Of a DNA stretch of 64,000 nt, positions 35,592-44,900 are shown piece after piece. Made by a program: the position numbers and the translations under genes. A model generated the notes under the pieces. That model was not told the origin of the DNA and did no database searches. It saw nothing but the letters and a program-made list of their open reading frames with translations. Source of the stretch: Accumulibacter phosphatis. Its GTDB lineage: Bacteria; Pseudomonadota; Gammaproteobacteria; Burkholderiales; Rhodocyclaceae. The stretch covers positions 4,774,001 to 4,838,000 of the forward strand of contig NC_013194.1 in NCBI RefSeq assembly GCF_000024165.1, given 5' to 3'. The first letter of the stretch is position 1; each line of letters begins with the position of its first letter.

Positions 35592-36371
35592 TCAGCAGCC
35601 CGCGAAGATGGCTTCGCGATGCTCAGCGAGAAAGCGCCGGTCGGGGCAAAACTTCTCGGGGAGGTCCAGCGCCTTTGCTTCGTAAGGAGCAAAGTTGTCG
35701 CGGATCGCCTGGCTCGTCAGGTGATCCCTGAGCCGCTTGCTCAACAGTAGACGGTAATCGTCGTCAAATGCAATCAGTCCTTGGTCGAAGGCGCCGTCGT
35801 GAAGCCGCGAAAGACAGAGTCCGTTGCGCGGATTCACTCGATGCGCAGGGTAGCTCGCCCAAGGAAGAATATGGCTGGCGACCAGCAGTTCCGCCACCGG
35901 ATTGCCGGAAACGCAGCATTCGCAGTGATAGGCTGTCAGCACCATGCTCCTGAAGAAGCGCTGGGCCAGCCGGACCTTGACCGCTCGTTCCCCTTCCATG
36001 TGCACTTGGCCGGGTGGCTCCTGATCCTCACCGGCCATTGCCGTCTGCCGACTCGGGTGGACTTGCTCCCTGAGTTGCTCGCTTTCGATCGCCAGCGCTT
36101 CCCAGTCTGCATGAAACTCATCCCAAACGGACCGATCGAGCCGGCTTGCGCCCCTCAGTCCTTTGACGCCACGCGCGGCTTCTTGCGGGTCGAGCGAAGT
36201 GAGATTGTTGAGCTTCATCGCGACACTGCCAGGGGTACGCCCGAGTGCGCTTGCCAGCTCGATCACCTCAGGCGACCCGCTGTCCTGACGCCCGAACGGG
36301 ATGCGGCAATACAAGTTCATGACGACGATGAGTTCGTCGCGGGTCCAGGGTTTTCCTCTCGCGGTGGTCAT
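35592..36371 (-). CDS. HNH endonuclease, restriction-type
   Basis: 259 residues. The N-terminal part (KPWTRDELIVVMNLYCRIPF, then ALGRTPGSVAMKLNNL) is a helical, probably DNA-binding region. The C-terminal HNH nuclease contains CECC, LLVASHILPW, NPRNGLCLSRLHDGAFDQGLI and a closing DRRFLAEHR; these are the His/Asn/His positions and the zinc-like Cys pair seen in putative HNH restriction enzymes. The ATG at 36371 is preferred; the frame continues upstream without homology. It is first in the three-gene minus-strand cluster. Confidence 0.85.
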   Translation of the reverse strand: MTTARGKPWTRDELIVVMNLYCRIPFGRQDSGSPEVIELASALGRTPGSVAMKLNNLTSLDPQEAARGVKGLRGASRLDRSVWDEFHADWEALAIESEQLREQVHPSRQTAMAGEDQEPPGQVHMEGERAVKVRLAQRFFRSMVLTAYHCECCVSGNPVAELLVASHILPWASYPAHRVNPRNGLCLSRLHDGAFDQGLIAFDDDYRLLLSKRLRDHLTSQAIRDNFAPYEAKALDLPEKFCPDRRFLAEHREAIFAGC

Positions 36372-36808
36372 CGTTGGATTTCTCGGAGCCTCAAATCCTA
36401 CGCGGAGCTTGTCTGAACACTTCCGGCGCGTGCCAGGCCCAAAAGCGTCTTGGCAGCCGGTAGCGCAAGCCACGACGGACTCGATATTCAGCGCTGCCAC
36501 CTGTCTGGCTAACCGACTTGGCGTCCATAAGCGGGACATCCCTCTCTGAATTGTTGTTGGTGGCGGCCAGTTTACTCCTTCGTTCCGGGGATCGCGCTGC
36601 AAGCCCACTGGATCTACCGAATCGACGGTCGCGGCGGGGGGTTGGCACGTCTGCGAGAGTGCCCAGCATGCAAATGCTGGGCATCACAGATGATTCGCAC
36701 GGCAAGTACGAGGTCGCTTGGGCACGCCGCTAGCGGCAACGGCCGACTGGAATATTCGTGCCGCCGGGGCTATAGTCAGCGGGTCGGCGTCTGACTTTCG
36801 AGGTTCTC
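36372..36808. other. Gene-free 437-bp stretch containing a 10-bp hairpin
   Basis: Short open frames on both strands here match nothing I recognise. The one clear structure is TGCCCAGCAT (36660-36669) / ATGCTGGGCA (36674-36683) with loop GCAA, a perfect 10-bp stem without a T-tract. A TATAGT at 36771-36776 could be a -10 element for the SprA-like gene, with a poor TGGAAT at -35. The promoter of the defence cluster should be in the left part but is not evident. Confidence 0.5.
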
Positions 36809-37234
36809 GTGATCAGCAGTGTCTCCCGTTTGCAGGCAGCCCTTTCCGCGGGAGTCGCAACGCGCGACCGCGGGGGCGATCAGCCGGCCGACGCTGAGCA
36901 GAGCAGCCCGGTCCAGAATGGCCTATCCGTCGAGGAACAACGGCAGGTGGATGTGCTGCGGGCGACCGACCGGAACGTGCGTGCGCACGAACTGGCGCAC
37001 ATCGCGGCTGGCGCTGGCCTGACCGGCGCGGCGTCCTTCACCTATCAGCTTGGCCCGGACAACCAGCGGTACGCTGTGGCTGGCGAGGTGAGTATCGACA
37101 TCTCTTCCGGTGGCGATCCGGGAGTTTTGGGGACAGGGAGTTTTGGGGACAGCTGGGAGTTTTGGGGAGTTTTGGGGACAGTATATCGAACTCTATCTGC
37201 TGCTTGTCGCACCTTCTCGACGCACCCGCATTGA
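36809..37234 (+). pseudogene. SprA-related putative metalloprotease, truncated by a repeat element
   Basis: The GTG-started frame reads 141 residues. Residues ~40-105 match the SprA-related family: EEQRQVDVLRATDRNVRAHE, AHELAHIAAGAG (zinc-binding HExxH-like HELAH) and FTYQLGPDNQRYAVAGEVSI. Homology stops at SSGGDPG exactly where the GGGAGTTTTGGGGACAG repeats begin (37120). The last ~35 residues are translated repeat. Family members continue for another 60 or more residues that are missing here, and I find no remnant downstream. Confidence 0.7.
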
Positions 37235-37308
37235 CGCCTTTCCCCCTTGGCCTGTTGAGGGATGAGTTTAGTATGCTGTCCCTGAAATTCCTGTCCCTGA
37301 AATTCCCC
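37120..37308. mobile_element. REP-like miniature element with inverted clusters of short repeats
   Basis: The left side has GGGAGTTTTGGGGACAG at 37120-37136 and 37136-37152, a partial copy at 37155-37167 and another at 37165-37181. The right side has two tandem copies of CTGTCCCTGAAATTC (37276-37290, 37291-37305), which in reverse complement match the left unit at most positions. The ~95-bp core between them has no coding potential. Such GGGGACAG/CTGTCCCC arrays often accompany REP-associated (IS200-like) tyrosine transposases; no transposase is present, so it would be non-autonomous. The family is inference. Confidence 0.6.
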
Positions 37309-37633
37309 TTCAGCCGTCTGGCCCGTCAGCAGCCAGGTCTCGCCGACCCACAGCGCCAGCGCAAAGCTGACCTCGCCGGTCGTTTCCTCAGGCGAGGGCT
37401 TGCATACCGGAAAGCCGCAACGGACAGCGCGAATGCTCGACGCATTCCCGGTCTCGTCCCGAAGCTCGTCCACCTGCGGCCAGGAGCCACTCGTGAGTCG
37501 CTGCCGAGGCTTTCAGTTGATCTGCCGCAAAGTGGCGACAGGTAGGACGCTTTGAGGCTTCATGCCCGTGCAGAACACCCAAATGCTGTCATGGCGCTGT
37601 AGGATTCAAACCTCTGGCAACGCAGGCTCCCGG
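37235..37633. other. Non-coding or degenerate 400-bp stretch upstream of the type I secretion genes
   Basis: The left third is the right half of the REP-like element. On the minus strand 37330-37560 translates into protein-like pieces in more than one frame (for example GEVSFALALWVGETWLLTGQ), suggesting the remains of an unknown gene; I cannot name it. No strong promoter for the following secretion gene is visible. Confidence 0.4.
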
Positions 37634-39835
37634 ATGACTTCCACCGACACCTCCCCGAATCCCCCGACAGGCACGCCGCAGCCCGGCCTCGGCGAGGGCT
37701 TGCGCGAGGATCTTCTCCATCACGATCCGCTGCTCGCCTGCCTCGTCGAGCTGACGCGGCTGCATGGTCGGCCGAGCACGCGCGCGGCATTGTCGGCGGG
37801 TCTGCCGCTGGCGGGCGGCGGCCTGACGCCTTCCTTATTTGCGCGCGCGGCGGCACGCGCCGGTCTGTCGAGCCGGATCGTGCGCCGGCAACTCGCCGAC
37901 ATCGACAGCGTCCTCCTGCCGGTGATCCTGCTGCTGAAAGGCGACGGCGCCTGCGTGCTGCTCGGTTGGGACGAGAGCGGCGAGACCGCGCGCCTGCTCT
38001 TTCCGGAGACCGGTCAGGGCGAGGTCCTGCTCGGCCGCGCGGCGCTGAGCGAACGCTACCTGGGAATCGCCGTCTTTGCCCGGCCGCGCTTCAGCTTCGA
38101 CGCGCGCACGCCGGAGGTCGGCCAGGTCGCCGAACGGCACTGGTTCTGGGGCGCCTTGCTCGAGCAGGCGGGGCTGTATCGCGACGTTCTCGGCGCCGCA
38201 CTGCTGGTCAACATCTTCGCGCTGGTGATGCCGCTTTTCGTGATGAACGTCTACGATCGCGTCGTCCCCAACAACGCCACCGATACCCTGTGGATGCTGG
38301 CGCTGGGCGTGCTGCTGGTGATCGGCATGGACTACATGCTGCGTCTGCTGCGCGGCCGCTTCATCGATCTCGCCAGTGCGCGCATCGACGTCAAACTGTC
38401 GGCCTTGATCATGGAGCGCGTGCTCGGCATGCGCCTGGAAGCGCGGCCGGCGTCGGTCGGTTCCTTCGCCGCCAATCTGCGCTCGTTCGAGTCGGTGCGC
38501 GATTTCATCGCCTCGGCAACCGTTTCGGCCTTGATCGATCTGCCGTTCGCGCTGATCTTTCTGCTGGTCATCGTCTGGATTGCCTGGCCGCTGGTCCTGA
38601 TTCCCCTGCTCGGCCTGGTCGTCGGCGTGATCTATGCCTACCTCGTCCAGCACCGCATGCACGAACTGGCCGAAACCACCTATCGCGCCACGGCGCAGCG
38701 CAATGCGGCGCTGATCGAAAGCCTGACGGCGCTCGAAACGATCAAGACGCAGAACGCCGAAGGTGTCGTCCAGAACAAGTGGGAGCGCACGACGGCCTTC
38801 CTCGCGCGCAGCGGCGTCCAGTTGCGCCTGCTGTCGTCGTCGGCCAGCAACGGCGCGGCCGCCGTCACGCAGGTGGTCAATGTCGCGTTGGTGATCGCCG
38901 GCGTCTACCTGATCCAGGAGCGCCTGCTGACCATGGGCGGCCTGATCGCGGTCACCATGCTCGGTGGCCGCGCCATCGCGCCGCTGGCGCAGGTGGTCGG
39001 GCTGTTGATGCAATACCAGAACGCCCGCCTGGCGCTGTCCACGCTCGACAAGATGATGGTGCAGCCGGTCGAGCGTCCGGACGCGACGGCATTCATTCAT
39101 CGGCCCGAACTGAGCGGCGAGATCGAGTTCCGCCATGTCTCGTTCAGCTACCCGGAGCAGGGCGAAGCGGCGCTGACCAATGTCTCGCTGCGCATCGCGC
39201 CGGGCGAGCGCGTCATCATCATCGGTCGTACCGGCTCTGGCAAGACGACGCTGCAGAAGCTGATGCTCGGGCTGTACCAGCCGAGCCAGGGCGTGGTGCG
39301 TATCGACGGAATCGACCTGCGCCAGCTCGACCCGGCAGACCTGCGGCGCAACATCGGTTGCGTCGGCCAGGACGCGACCCTGTTCTACGGTACCCTGCGC
39401 GAGAACATCGCCATCGGTGCGCCCTACGCCGACGACGCGGCGATCGTCACCGCCGCCGAAGTCGCCGGCCTGACGCAGTTCGTCAATCGCCATCCGAAGG
39501 GATTCGACATGCTGATTGGCGAACGTGGTGAATCGCTCTCGGGCGGTCAGCGACAGGAGGTGGCGATTGCCCGCGCGGTGTTGCTGGACCCGCCGATCCT
39601 CTTGCTCGATGAACCGACCAGTGCGATGGACTTTTCGACCGAGCAGGGTTTCAAGGAACGCCTGATGCGCTTTGCCGCCCACAAGACCGTGATCGTCGTC
39701 ACCCATCGGACGAGCCTGATCGACCTGGCGACACGGCTCATCGTCGTCGACGACGGGCGCATCGTCGCCGACGGGCCGCGCGATCAGGTCGTCGAAGCGC
39801 TGCAGTCGGGGCGCGTCGGGCGGGCAGCGCCATGA
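37634..39835 (+). CDS. lapB: Type I secretion system ATPase/permease (LapB family)
   Basis: 733 residues. An N-terminal C39-peptidase-like domain without the catalytic Cys (about residues 30-150, LLACLVELTRLHGRP) is followed by a five- to six-helix membrane domain (about 170-450) and the ABC ATPase: Walker A IIIGRTGSGKTTLQK, signature LSGGQRQEVAIARA, Walker B ILLLDEPTSAMD. It is the inner-membrane motor that exports the LapA adhesin. The ATG at 37634 has a weak ribosome-binding site; an in-frame ATG at 37562 preceded by TTGAGG is an alternative but adds 24 residues with poor codon usage. It overlaps lapC by ATGA. Confidence 0.92.
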   Translation: MTSTDTSPNPPTGTPQPGLGEGLREDLLHHDPLLACLVELTRLHGRPSTRAALSAGLPLAGGGLTPSLFARAAARAGLSSRIVRRQLADIDSVLLPVILLLKGDGACVLLGWDESGETARLLFPETGQGEVLLGRAALSERYLGIAVFARPRFSFDARTPEVGQVAERHWFWGALLEQAGLYRDVLGAALLVNIFALVMPLFVMNVYDRVVPNNATDTLWMLALGVLLVIGMDYMLRLLRGRFIDLASARIDVKLSALIMERVLGMRLEARPASVGSFAANLRSFESVRDFIASATVSALIDLPFALIFLLVIVWIAWPLVLIPLLGLVVGVIYAYLVQHRMHELAETTYRATAQRNAALIESLTALETIKTQNAEGVVQNKWERTTAFLARSGVQLRLLSSSASNGAAAVTQVVNVALVIAGVYLIQERLLTMGGLIAVTMLGGRAIAPLAQVVGLLMQYQNARLALSTLDKMMVQPVERPDATAFIHRPELSGEIEFRHVSFSYPEQGEAALTNVSLRIAPGERVIIIGRTGSGKTTLQKLMLGLYQPSQGVVRIDGIDLRQLDPADLRRNIGCVGQDATLFYGTLRENIAIGAPYADDAAIVTAAEVAGLTQFVNRHPKGFDMLIGERGESLSGGQRQEVAIARAVLLDPPILLLDEPTSAMDFSTEQGFKERLMRFAAHKTVIVVTHRTSLIDLATRLIVVDDGRIVADGPRDQVVEALQSGRVGRAAP

Positions 39836-41250
39836 GTGGACGCCTGATGGCCAGCGCGCGCCGTGCCCAGGGCGCCCTCGAGTGGCTGCGTGTGCGTCTG
39901 CAGCCCGGGTTCGACTCGTGGATGAACCGGGCGATCGACGTCGAGAAGGAGCGCGAACAGCAGGGTTTTGCCGCCGACAGCGACTACGCCATCCTGCAAC
40001 AGGACCCCTTGCGCGCGCGCGTCCTGCTCAAGTCGATCGGCGTGGCCTTCGCGCTGTTCGTCATGTGGGCGGCGGTCAGCCAGGTCGACGAAGTCACGCG
40101 CGGCGAGGGCAAGGTCATTCCGTCGCGGCAGTTGCAGGTTCTGCAGAGCCTCGACGGCGGCGTCGTGGACGAGATTCTGGTGCACGAGGGTGATGTCGTC
40201 GAACCCGAGCAGATCCTGCTGCGCATCGACCAGACGCGTTTCGTGTCGTCGGTGCGCGAGAGCCGCGTGCAATACACGGCGCTGGTCGCCAAGGCCGCGC
40301 GTCTGCGGGCGCTGACCGAGGGCGTCCCTTTCAAGATCCCGGACGAGGTGCTCAAGGAGGACCCGCGCACTGCCGAAGAGGAGCGGCGCCTGTATGAGTC
40401 GCGGCGCAGCGAGCTCGAAACGACGACCTCGATTGCCCGCCAGCAGTTGACGCAGCGTCAGCAGGAACTCGTCGAGGTGCGCGCCAAGCACGAACAGGCG
40501 AGCAAGGCGCACGAACTGGCGGCACGCGAACTGTCGGTGACCAAGCCGCTGATCGGTTCGGGCGCGGTCTCCGAGGTGGAACTGCTGCGCCTCGAGCGCG
40601 ACGTCTCGCGTTTTCGCGGTGAACGCGAAATGGCAGCGGCGCAGATCGGCCGCCTGCAGTCGGCGATCAACGAAGCGAATCGCAAGATCGAGGAGGTCGG
40701 GCTGGCTTTTCGCAATGAATCCGGCAAGGAACTCGGCGAGACGATGGCCAAGCTGAACAGTCTCGCCGAGGGTGGCGTCGGCCTGTCCGACAAGGTCAGT
40801 CGTTCGGTGTTGCGCTCGCCGGTCAAGGGAACCGTCAAGCGCCTGCTGGTCAATACCGTCGGTGGCGTGGTGCAACCGGGCAAGGATATCGTCGAAATCG
40901 TCCCGCTCGAAGACAACCTGTTGCTCGAAGCGCGCGTGCATCCGCGCGACATCGCCTTCCTGCATCCAGGCCAGAAGGCGGTGGTCAAGTTCACCGCTTA
41001 CGATTTCGCAATCTACGGGGGGCTCGACGGCAAGCTCGAACATATCGGCGCCGACACCGTGGTCGACGACAAAGGCAACGCGTTCTACATCGTTCGCGTG
41101 CGCACCAATCAGTCGACGCTGGGGAACAATCTGCCGGTCATCCCCGGCATGGTCGCCGAGGTCGATATCGTGACCGGGGAAAAGAGCGTCCTTTCCTACC
41201 TGCTGAAGCCGGTCCTGCGTGCCAAGGCGCGCGCCTTTTCCGAGCGTTGA
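39832..41250 (+). CDS. lapC: Type I secretion membrane-fusion (HlyD/LapC) adaptor
   Basis: 472 residues. One N-terminal helix (VLLKSIGVAFALFVMWAAVS, about residues 62-81), the biotinyl-lipoyl part (VDEVTRGEGKVIPSRQLQVL and DGGVVDEILVHEGDVVEPEQ), a long periplasmic coiled-coil hairpin (about 170-300, ARQQLTQRQQELVEVRAKHE) and the C-terminal beta-barrel with SPVKGTVKRLLVNTVGGVVQ and VVKFTAYDFAIYGGLDGKLE. It bridges LapB to the outer-membrane channel LapE. The stop lies inside the following regulator gene. Confidence 0.92.
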   Translation: MSGRLMASARRAQGALEWLRVRLQPGFDSWMNRAIDVEKEREQQGFAADSDYAILQQDPLRARVLLKSIGVAFALFVMWAAVSQVDEVTRGEGKVIPSRQLQVLQSLDGGVVDEILVHEGDVVEPEQILLRIDQTRFVSSVRESRVQYTALVAKAARLRALTEGVPFKIPDEVLKEDPRTAEEERRLYESRRSELETTTSIARQQLTQRQQELVEVRAKHEQASKAHELAARELSVTKPLIGSGAVSEVELLRLERDVSRFRGEREMAAAQIGRLQSAINEANRKIEEVGLAFRNESGKELGETMAKLNSLAEGGVGLSDKVSRSVLRSPVKGTVKRLLVNTVGGVVQPGKDIVEIVPLEDNLLLEARVHPRDIAFLHPGQKAVVKFTAYDFAIYGGLDGKLEHIGADTVVDDKGNAFYIVRVRTNQSTLGNNLPVIPGMVAEVDIVTGEKSVLSYLLKPVLRAKARAFSER

Positions 41251-41863
41251 GTTGCTGCAGCAGATTTTTCTCTCCGTCGATGCGCGGCAGCGCAACTCCT
41301 GGCGAGCCGCGTTCCCGAACCTGATCGTCGGTCGTCTGGAGGGCATGCCGGCAGCGCCGGCGCTGGTCTGGGCACTGCTGCCGAACGGGCAGCGGCCCGA
41401 GGAACTGGTCGCGCGCCTGCGCCGGGGGCTGGCCGGGCGCTCGCTGATCGTGCTGGCCGACGAGCCCGATGAAGATGGCGCCCTGGCGGCCCTGGCGGCG
41501 GGTGCCGCCGCTTACTGCAACGGGCATGCGGCACCGACGGTGCTGCAACAGGTGGCAGCGGTGGTCCAGAACGGCGGCGTGTGGATCGGCGAGGGTCTGA
41601 TGAAGCGTCTGCTGGTCGCCAGCGCGGCCTTGCTGAGCAAGCGTCCGAGCGATGGCGATGCCTGGCGCAGCGCGCTTACCGCGCGCGAACAGGAGGTCGC
41701 CGTGGCGGTGGCCGCCGGGGCGAGCAACAAGGAAATCGCCCGGCAACTCGCCATCACCGAACGAACCGTCAAGTTCCACGTCAGCGCCGTGCTCGAAAAG
41801 CTCGGCGCCCGCGATCGCCTGCAGCTCTCGCTGATCATCAACGGCGTCGGCAGCAGGGCCTGA
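41219..41863 (+). CDS. LuxR-type transcriptional regulator with receiver-like domain lacking a phospho-acceptor
   Basis: 214 residues from the GTG at 41219. The N-terminal ~130 residues have a receiver-like layout (APALVWALLPN, RSLIVLADEPDEDGALAAL, AGAAAYCNGH) but no Asp where the acceptor should be. The C-terminal GerE helix-turn-helix is clear: LTAREQEVAVAVAAGASNKE then IARQLAITERTVKFHVSAVL. It overlaps lapC by 32 bp; a TTG at 41252 just past the lapC stop would remove the overlap. Its place between lapC and lapA suggests it controls the adhesin locus, without classical phosphorylation. Confidence 0.82.
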   Translation: MPRRAPFPSVELLQQIFLSVDARQRNSWRAAFPNLIVGRLEGMPAAPALVWALLPNGQRPEELVARLRRGLAGRSLIVLADEPDEDGALAALAAGAAAYCNGHAAPTVLQQVAAVVQNGGVWIGEGLMKRLLVASAALLSKRPSDGDAWRSALTAREQEVAVAVAAGASNKEIARQLAITERTVKFHVSAVLEKLGARDRLQLSLIINGVGSRA

Positions 41864-41969
41864 TTCAACGCCCGCCGACACGCTTTCTTCCCGTACGTCA
41901 GTACAGTAGTCGGCCCCGGCGGCGTGGGCTATCGTTGCGGTCTTCCAAACTCCGCTTCGAGGCTTCACC

Positions 41970-44900
41970 ATGGCTGACAGGACACCTCTCGCACGCGTTT
42001 CGGCGATCCAGGGCAAGGCTTTCGCAAAGGACCAGGACGGCAATCTGCGTCAATTGCGCATCGGCGATGTGATCTACGAGGGCGACGTCGTCGTCACTGG
42101 CGCCGGCAGCCGCGTCGACCTGGCCACCCCCGACAGCCAGTCGCTTGTGTTGCGCGCCAACGAGACGCTGACGGTCGATGCCGAAGTGTTCGCCTCGGTG
42201 AAGCCGGACGCCACGGACGCCGCCCTGCTCGGCGGGGCAAGGGACGTTGACCGGGTCATCAAGGCGATCAACGAAGGCGGCAGCCTCGACGCGCTACTCG
42301 ACGAGACGGCGGCTGGCGCGGGCACGCCCGGAGGTGCTGACGGAGGACCCACGTTTGTTCGCTTGCTGCGCATCGTCGAGAATGTGGATCCGCTGGCTTT
42401 TGAGTTTGGCACTGCCAGAACCGCTCCCGTTGACGAGGTGCTTGGTGGGGCGGGCAGCGCCGCCGACGGCCTGATCGACCTGATCGATGCTGGCTTGGCG
42501 GCGCAGAGTGCAGCCACTGCGGCGGCCGCCGTTGGCTCGATCGCCGCCGCCGGCAACCCAGGCGGTGTCGCCGATACCCCAGTCGCCATCGACACCGTCG
42601 CCCCGAGCGTCGTCGTCGACATCGTCGATACCCGCCTGAACAGCGGCGACAGGGTATCGACCGTCACCTTCACCTTCAGTGACGCTCCGAGCGGCTTCGA
42701 CCTGGCCGACATTGCTGTGGTCGGCGGCACCCTGAGCGACCTGACGCCAACCGCCGACCCGAAAGTCTTCACCGCCACCTTCACAGCGGCTGACGGCTTC
42801 ACCGGTACCGGCAGCGTTGGCGTTACCGCGGGCAGCTATACCGATGCCGCCGGTGATCCTGGCCGTGGCGCCAGCGATACCGTGTCCATCGACACCGTCG
42901 CCCCGAGTGTCGTTGTCGACATCGTCGATACCAGCTTGACCAGAAGTGACGCGGTGTCGGTCGTCACCTTCACCTTCAGTGACGCTCCGGTGGGCTTTAC
43001 CCTGGCCGACACCACGGCCGTCGGCGGCACGTTGAGCGGCCTGACGCCCACCGCCGACCCGAAGGTGTTTACCGCCACCTTCACGGCGGCTGTCGGCTTT
43101 ACGGGTACCGGTAGCGTTGGCGTTACCACGGGCAGTTACACCGATGCCGCCGGTGATCCTGGCCGTGGCGCTAGCGACACCGTTGCGATCGACACTGTCG
43201 CCCCGAGCGTCGTCGTTGACATTACCGATCCCAGCCTCAACAGCGGTGACAAGGTATCGACCGTCACCTTCACCTTCAGCGACGCCCCGGTGGGCTTCAC
43301 CCTGGCCGCCACCACGGCCGTCGGCGGCACGCTGAGTGGCCTGACGCCGACGGCCGACCCGAAAGTCTTCACCGCCACCTTCATGGCGACTGATGCTTTC
43401 ACCGGCACCGGCAGCGTTGCCGTAACCGCGGGCAGCTACACCAATGCCGCCGGTAGTCCCGGCGGTGGCGGGAGCGACACCGTCCCCATCGACACCGTGG
43501 CCCCAAGCGTCGTCGTCGACATCGTCGACGCCAGCCTGAACAGCATCGACAAGGTGTCGACCGTCACCTTCACCTTCAGCGACGCCCCGGTGGGCTTTAC
43601 CCTGGCCGACACCACGGCCGTCGGCGGCACGCTGAGCGGCCTGACACCGACGGCCGACCCGAAGGTCTTTACCGCCACCTTCACGGCAACCGATGGCTTC
43701 ACCGGTCCGGGCAGCGTTGCCGTTACTGCGGGCAGCTACACCGATGCCGCCGGGAACCCCGGTACGAGCGGCAGCGACACGGTGCCCATCGACACCGTCG
43801 CTCCGAGCGTCATCGTCGACATCGTTGATCCCAGCCTGAACAGCACCGACAAGGTGTCGACCGTCACCTTCACCTTCAGCGACGCCCCGGTGGGCTTTAC
43901 CCTGGCCGACACCACGGCCGTCGGCGGCACGCTGAGCGGCCTGACGCCGACGGCCGACCCGAAGGTCTTTACCGCCACCTTCGCGGCAACCGACGGCTTC
44001 ACCGGCACCGGCAGCGTCAGCGTCGCCAACGCCAGCTACACCAATGCCGCCGGTAGTCCCGGCGGTGGCGGCAGCGACACCGTCCCCATCGACACCGTGG
44101 CCCCAAGCGTCGTCGTCGACATCGTCGACGCCAGCCTGAACAGCGCCGACAAGGTGTCGACCGTCACCTTCACGTTCAGCGATGCCCCGGTGGGCTTTAC
44201 CTTGGCCGACACCACGGCCGTCGGCGGCACGCTGAGCGGCCTGACGCCGACGGCCGACCCGAAAGTCTTCACCGCCACCTTCACGGCAACCGACGGCTTC
44301 ACCGGCACCGGCAGCGTCACCGTCGCCGACGCCAGCTACACCGATACGGCCGGCAACACCGGAAGCGGCAACAGCGACACGGTGCCCATCGACACCGTCG
44401 CACCGAGCATCGTCGTCGACATCGTCGACACCACCCTGAACAGTACCGACAAGGTGTCGACCGTCACCTTCACCTTCAGCGATGCCCCGGTGGGCTTTAC
44501 CTTGGCTGACACCACGGCCGTCGGCGGCACGCTGAGCGGCCTGACGCCGACCGCCGACCCGAAAGTCTTCACCGCCACGTTCACAGCAACCGACGCCTTC
44601 ACCGGCACCGGCAGTGTCAGCGTCGCCGACGCCAGCTACACCGATGCCGCCAGCAACGCCGGGAGCGGCAACAGCGACACGGTGCCCATCGACACCGTCG
44701 CACCGAGCGTCGTGGTCGACATCGTCGACACCACCCTGAACAGTACCGACAAGGTGTCGACCGTCACCTTCACGTTCAGCGATGCCCCCGTGGGCTTTAC
44801 CCTGGCCGACACCACTGCCGTCGGCGGCACGCTGAGCGGCCTGACACCGACGGCCGACCCGAAGGTCTTCACCGCCACCTTCACGGCAACCGACGGCTTC

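Noticed and set aside
37562..37633. Upstream start for LapB at 37562
   Set aside because: It has a plausible TTGAGG site, but the added 24 residues use poor codons and resemble non-coding sequence; kept as an alternative only.
37835..39706. 623-residue minus-strand open frame opposite lapB
   Set aside because: It is a shadow: His/Arg/Asp/Gln-rich with no domain, while the plus strand encodes a textbook ABC exporter.
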